The position numbers were made by a program, and so were the translations under genes. A stretch of 64,000 nt of DNA. Source: Leptospira saintgironsiae. Its GTDB lineage: Bacteria > Spirochaetota > Leptospiria > Leptospirales > Leptospiraceae. The notes under the pieces are model-generated. The model saw only the letters and a program-made list of their open reading frames with translations, was not told the origin of the DNA and did no database searches. Shown here in pieces: positions 61,234 through 64,000 of this stretch (position 1 is the first letter of the stretch; each line of letters begins with the position of its first letter). The stretch is from NCBI RefSeq assembly GCF_002811765.1, contig NZ_NPDR01000001.1, positions 1,005,367 through 1,069,366 on the forward strand. Direction: 5' to 3'.

Positions 61234-61264
61234 ATTAGGCTCGGATATTCAATCTGAGCCTAAT
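61234..61264 (+). terminator. Strong hairpin after the catalase-fold gene
   Basis: ATTAGGCTC G GAT (61234-61246), loop ATTCA, and ATC T GAGCCTAAT (61252-61264) make a 13-bp stem with one G-U pair. No T run follows, so it is a terminator candidate only by position. Confidence 0.45.
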
Positions 61265-61276
61265 ATCGATACGTCT

Positions 61277-62035
61277 ATGATGAAAAAGTCTTTATTTGTA
61301 TCTCTAATTCTCGCAGTAATTCATCTAAACCTCGCATCGGAAAACAGGACCGATTTTCAAACAAAACAATCTAGTTTACTCGGAATTTATTGGGGGCCTG
61401 AGAATAGGACCTTCGGTTGGTATATAGAATTCAGAGAAGACTTTACATTTTTTGAAAATTACGATGGAGATGGATGCGGGGGATATTCCGGAACTTATAA
61501 AATAGAATCAGAAAAAGTAATCTTACAAGCTTCCGCAGAAGAATCATGTAAACCTTATAATTTTCAAACCTCCAGAACCTGTAGTATCGTTCCTACAAAA
61601 TATTCCGTTCGTTATTCCGCTAAATTATACTGTTCCAATGATGCGAGTTATTTCGGAGGATTTCCTCTTCCTGAATCTACAGATAGAAAGATTGAAGGTG
61701 TTTCTGTTAAAACCATTCCTGGAAAATCAAAATACTTATCTAAATCGAGTCCGGCACGCACAGGCCCTGGTTATGAGTTCCCTTATATCATTTGTAACAC
61801 TAACGAGGATGGAAAACAGATCCAGACGGATAAATTCCCGGAAAAGTCAAAGTTAGTACTCCTTGCTAAGGCTCAAGGTGCCAAAGAAAAATCCGAGACT
61901 TGGTATTATGCGGATATTCCTTTAGATTGGGGAGGAGGTTGTTTCTATAAAGGCAAAGGTTATACAAGCGCTTGGTTTCCGAAATCAGTTCTATTTGATA
62001 TGACCGATTCGAAGATAGAGTCATATAATGAATGA
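61277..62035 (+). CDS. Exported protein with a C-terminal SH3-like domain
   Basis: A 252-residue protein with a signal peptide (MMKKSLFVSLILAVIHLNLA). About 30-125 is a beta-rich domain beginning LLGIYWGPENRTFGWYIEF, resembling small exported lipocalin-like folds. About 150-240 shows an SH3b-like pattern (SSPARTGPGYEFPYII, LVLLAKAQG, WYYADIPLDWGGG). It likely binds a cell wall or envelope ligand; I cannot be more specific. It is followed by an 11-bp hairpin. Confidence 0.7.
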   Translation: MMKKSLFVSLILAVIHLNLASENRTDFQTKQSSLLGIYWGPENRTFGWYIEFREDFTFFENYDGDGCGGYSGTYKIESEKVILQASAEESCKPYNFQTSRTCSIVPTKYSVRYSAKLYCSNDASYFGGFPLPESTDRKIEGVSVKTIPGKSKYLSKSSPARTGPGYEFPYIICNTNEDGKQIQTDKFPEKSKLVLLAKAQGAKEKSETWYYADIPLDWGGGCFYKGKGYTSAWFPKSVLFDMTDSKIESYNE

Positions 62036-62037
62036 AG

Positions 62038-62065
62038 TCGAGATAAGCAATAACGCTTATCTCGA
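62038..62065 (+). terminator. Hairpin between convergent genes
   Basis: TCGAGATAAGC (62038-62048) and GCTTATCTCGA (62055-62065) are a perfect 11-bp stem with a 6-base loop. The tail TCAATTTACATTT is moderately T-rich. Confidence 0.55.
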
Positions 62066-62134
62066 TCAATTTACATTTGGCTTCAGAGATTCAAATTTCC
62101 TCATTCCTGAAACTAGTAATTCGATAATCAGCAT

Positions 62135-62758
62135 TTACATGAATCGTAAATTATAGAATAGATACGTTTTCTTTGCAAATTGAATTAATTTTTCCGAATC
62201 GTTTGATAAATACAGAATATAAACGTCTGCCATATTATCTTTATGTAAAGCGGTCAAATAACAGTATCTGAATTTTTTATCCGTACCGGGAACCATTTCG
62301 AACGCAGTACTACTACCCCAATCTGCTCCGAATTCATCTTTAACCGCTTTGGGAGGAAATGCAGCATAAGAGGTGGCAGCAAATTCTCCTCCCAGATTAA
62401 TTAGAAAAGTGCTGAAGTGAATTATATAATCGTTCTTTTTAGGGGCGACCATAACAGCTTTAGGGTTATTTTTTTTGATTTCTTCTATCTCTTTGAGAAG
62501 GCCAGGAATCGATCTTACGATGTACCTTATCTCGATCTGTTTATCATCGGAAAGAAGAGCGTAATCGTAGTGATACGGTATTTCTTCGTCTTTTGGAACA
62601 GGATTGAATTTTGGAGGGACGATTTGGCGAATTAAAAGATTCGTCTCTGCCAGGAGATTTTTAAAATGGGACATCTCTTGCGGTTTTTCTCTTTTTGTAG
62701 TCGATTTGCAGGAAGCTAAAATAAGTACGAAGCATAAAGATAAAATGATTTTTTTCAT
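62135..62758 (-). CDS. Lipoprotein, hypothetical
   Basis: A 207-residue lipoprotein: MKKIILSLCFVLILASCKST has a good lipobox (LASC). The rest is soluble and mixed; no domain is recognised. Its size and a TSYAAFPP patch near the middle are unremarkable. ATG 62758 follows AAGGAAACTC. It precedes nothing co-directional before the end of the window. Confidence 0.75.
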   Translation of the reverse strand: MKKIILSLCFVLILASCKSTTKREKPQEMSHFKNLLAETNLLIRQIVPPKFNPVPKDEEIPYHYDYALLSDDKQIEIRYIVRSIPGLLKEIEEIKKNNPKAVMVAPKKNDYIIHFSTFLINLGGEFAATSYAAFPPKAVKDEFGADWGSSTAFEMVPGTDKKFRYCYLTALHKDNMADVYILYLSNDSEKLIQFAKKTYLFYNLRFM

Positions 62759-62799
62759 GAGTTTCCTTGGAAAAAGTATTCGGTCTAAATTACTGGGAT

Positions 62800-63273
62800 C
62801 TATTTAAGAAAGTATGCCGACTCGATTCCGTCGAATGAAAGTCGCTCGAATGGTCCTTTTTTGGAATCGTTTACAAATAGTCCGCTTTTATCATATCCGA
62901 CGATTACGATCCATATGGCTTGATCTTCGGTTGCGGTTTTTCTTTTTCCTATTAGGATCGTTCCGGCTTTTACAAGGTCAGGAGTCGGTTCCTTCTGTTG
63001 TTTAACAAATTTGTGGTTTAGTTTTTGTTTAAAATCGGCTTTTGCCAACGCGATTACATTATTCAAATCCGTTTCATATTGGGATGAGTTTATGAAAACC
63101 CATTGTAGTTTCGCTTTCGGATACGGTTGAACTAACACTGATTGCAGACTATAAACGAAATCGACGTATTCCTGCTCAGTTTCAAAGCTTAGAACGGTAT
63201 CATTGGTTTCTCCAAAGCCTGGCGAGGAGATAAAGATCGTTAATAAGATAATCGATATGATTCGATATTTCAT
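62800..63273 (-). CDS. Exported hypothetical protein
   Basis: A 157-residue protein with a signal peptide (MKYRIISIILLTIFISSPGFG, cleavage near 21). The mature part is mixed alpha/beta with a Tyr-rich N-terminal segment and a final DSKKGPFERLSFDGIESAYF. It resembles the C39/papain-like or peptidase-like proteins in pattern only; I make no assignment. It is 41 bases upstream of the lipoprotein gene and probably forms a unit with it. Confidence 0.7.
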   Translation of the reverse strand: MKYRIISIILLTIFISSPGFGETNDTVLSFETEQEYVDFVYSLQSVLVQPYPKAKLQWVFINSSQYETDLNNVIALAKADFKQKLNHKFVKQQKEPTPDLVKAGTILIGKRKTATEDQAIWIVIVGYDKSGLFVNDSKKGPFERLSFDGIESAYFLK

Positions 63274-63379
63274 TCTCTGGTGTTCCTATCGGATTTTGCA
63301 GAATGTTGGAATAGAGCAGATCATTTGCAACAAGATTATACGTTCTAATTACGTTATTCGCCACGGGGTACTTTACGCG

Positions 63380-63859
63380 TTAGTAAACTACCCTATATGC
63401 CCCATGAGTTCCTGCAGGAACATCTTTGATTGCCTCGAATTTTAATCCAGTTTCTTGCGCGTTATCAAAAACAGTTTGAGTGATCAGGATCTCGCCCGCT
63501 TCTGCAGTATCTTCTCCTAGTTTACTTGCCGTGTTTACTTCAGAACCGAAAACGTCCGAGTCTCCTATTTTCAAAACTTTTCCATAGCCAAGTCCAACGC
63601 AGAGAAGTATCTTTTCCTCGGGGATTTTGTCCTTATTATATTCTAATAATTCTTTTTGCATTCTGATCGCTGCTTGAAGTCCTTTCGCAACATTTCGGAA
63701 GATCACTAAAAAACTATCCCCTTCTGATTTCAGAAGTATTCCGTCATGATCTTCTATGATTGGCACTAACACTCTTTCAGATTCATGGATAGTTTGCAGA
63801 AAATGAATGATCCCAAATTTTTCCACACCTCTTGAAAACCCAGAAAGATCGGTGAACAT
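63380..63859 (-). CDS. Class III adenylate/guanylate cyclase domain protein
   Basis: At least 159 residues with a class III cyclase homology domain: MFTDLSGFSR near the start carries the metal Asp, KSEGDSFLVIF near 45 the second Asp, and GLGYGKVLKIGDSDVFGSEVNTASKL near 90-115 the substrate and dimer-interface residues. It likely makes cAMP or cGMP. Upstream in frame, 28 sense codons (KTKSLKPGADKEKIDARIWD, then LFGEVWCI) continue without a normal start codon up to a TGA at 63944-63946, so ATG 63859 may not be the true start. A domain this short is probably part of a larger protein or regulates through a partner. Confidence 0.8.
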   Translation of the reverse strand: MFTDLSGFSRGVEKFGIIHFLQTIHESERVLVPIIEDHDGILLKSEGDSFLVIFRNVAKGLQAAIRMQKELLEYNKDKIPEEKILLCVGLGYGKVLKIGDSDVFGSEVNTASKLGEDTAEAGEILITQTVFDNAQETGLKFEAIKDVPAGTHGAYRVVY

Positions 63860-64000
63860 AATACACCAAACTTCTCCGAATAGGTCCCAGATGCGGGCGT
63901 CTATTTTTTCCTTGTCTGCTCCCGGTTTTAAAGATTTAGTCTTTCAAAAAATAGGTCGACGGATCTGAACATAAACACTCAACTAATCGATTCTTATGGC

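Noticed and set aside
63847..63960. A simple one-base frameshift upstream of the cyclase start
   Set aside because: Joining to the ATG-containing frame further upstream by adding or removing one base in the T run still creates a stop, so a single indel there does not restore the gene.

Overview
The window is chromosomal DNA from a spirochaete of the genus Leptospira. I infer this from the gene content and style: many lipoproteins with loose lipoboxes, 7TM-SpoIIE phosphatases, 7TM-AraC regulators, class III cyclase modules, frequent TTG/GTG starts, and a tRNA-secE-nusG-rplKAJL-rpoBC-rpsLG block whose RpoB carries the Asn typical of spirochaetes in the rifampicin pocket. GC content looks like roughly 40 percent by eye (not computed), which would suit a clade other than L. 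interrogans. No insertion sequence, prophage or CRISPR array was found. The window is mostly housekeeping and signalling genes, densely packed, with most intergenic gaps under 200 bases.

Layout. 1-5.4 kb: the tail of a possible FliD, an unknown protein, two tandem 7TM-PAS-SpoIIE phosphatases, and a small Cys-rich protein. 5.4-13.3 kb: ribF, a STAS anti-anti-sigma factor, a DnaJ-like protein, manA, an HNH nuclease, a hybrid 7TM histidine kinase and a small DUF1292 protein. 13.4-19.1 kb: a CvrA/NhaP2 antiporter, a GT-C membrane glycosyltransferase, a lone MotA and a cellulose-synthase-like GT2. 19.2-25.3 kb: a tight co-directional cluster of a Cys-rich protein, RnfC-like, RnfD-like, EIIA(Ntr)-like, two DppB/DppC-like permeases and a PEGA protein. 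25.3-36.6 kb: folC, aroE, a WaaE-like GT2, a HATPase, an amidohydrolase-fold protein without key metal ligands, a four-S1 protein, trmL, an RsbW-like kinase, uvrB, a rhomboid and cutA. 36.8-47.5 kb: a class C serine hydrolase, two DJ-1/PfpI proteins, a HAD hydrolase, an FMN reductase, a peroxiredoxin, an XRE regulator, an ankyrin lipoprotein, a sterol-desaturase-like hydroxylase, and vapBC overlapping a membrane AraC regulator. 47.8-60.0 kb: tRNA-Thr(GGT), tRNA-Trp(CCA), secE, nusG, rplK, rplA, rplJ, rplL, rpoB, rpoC, rpsL, rpsG and a strong terminator. 60-64 kb: a catalase-fold lipoprotein, three small exported proteins and a class III nucleotide cyclase domain.

How the genes fit together. 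Five genes (two SpoIIE phosphatases, one STAS protein and two HATPases) have the parts of a partner-switching circuit, though they are dispersed. The 19.2-25.3 kb cluster combines fragments of an Rnf/Nqr-type redox pump with a PTS regulator and orphan permeases; it is the most unusual gene set here. The str/rpo block is conventional in order, but it ends after rpsG and has several structured intergenic RNAs and a palindrome inside its likely promoter.
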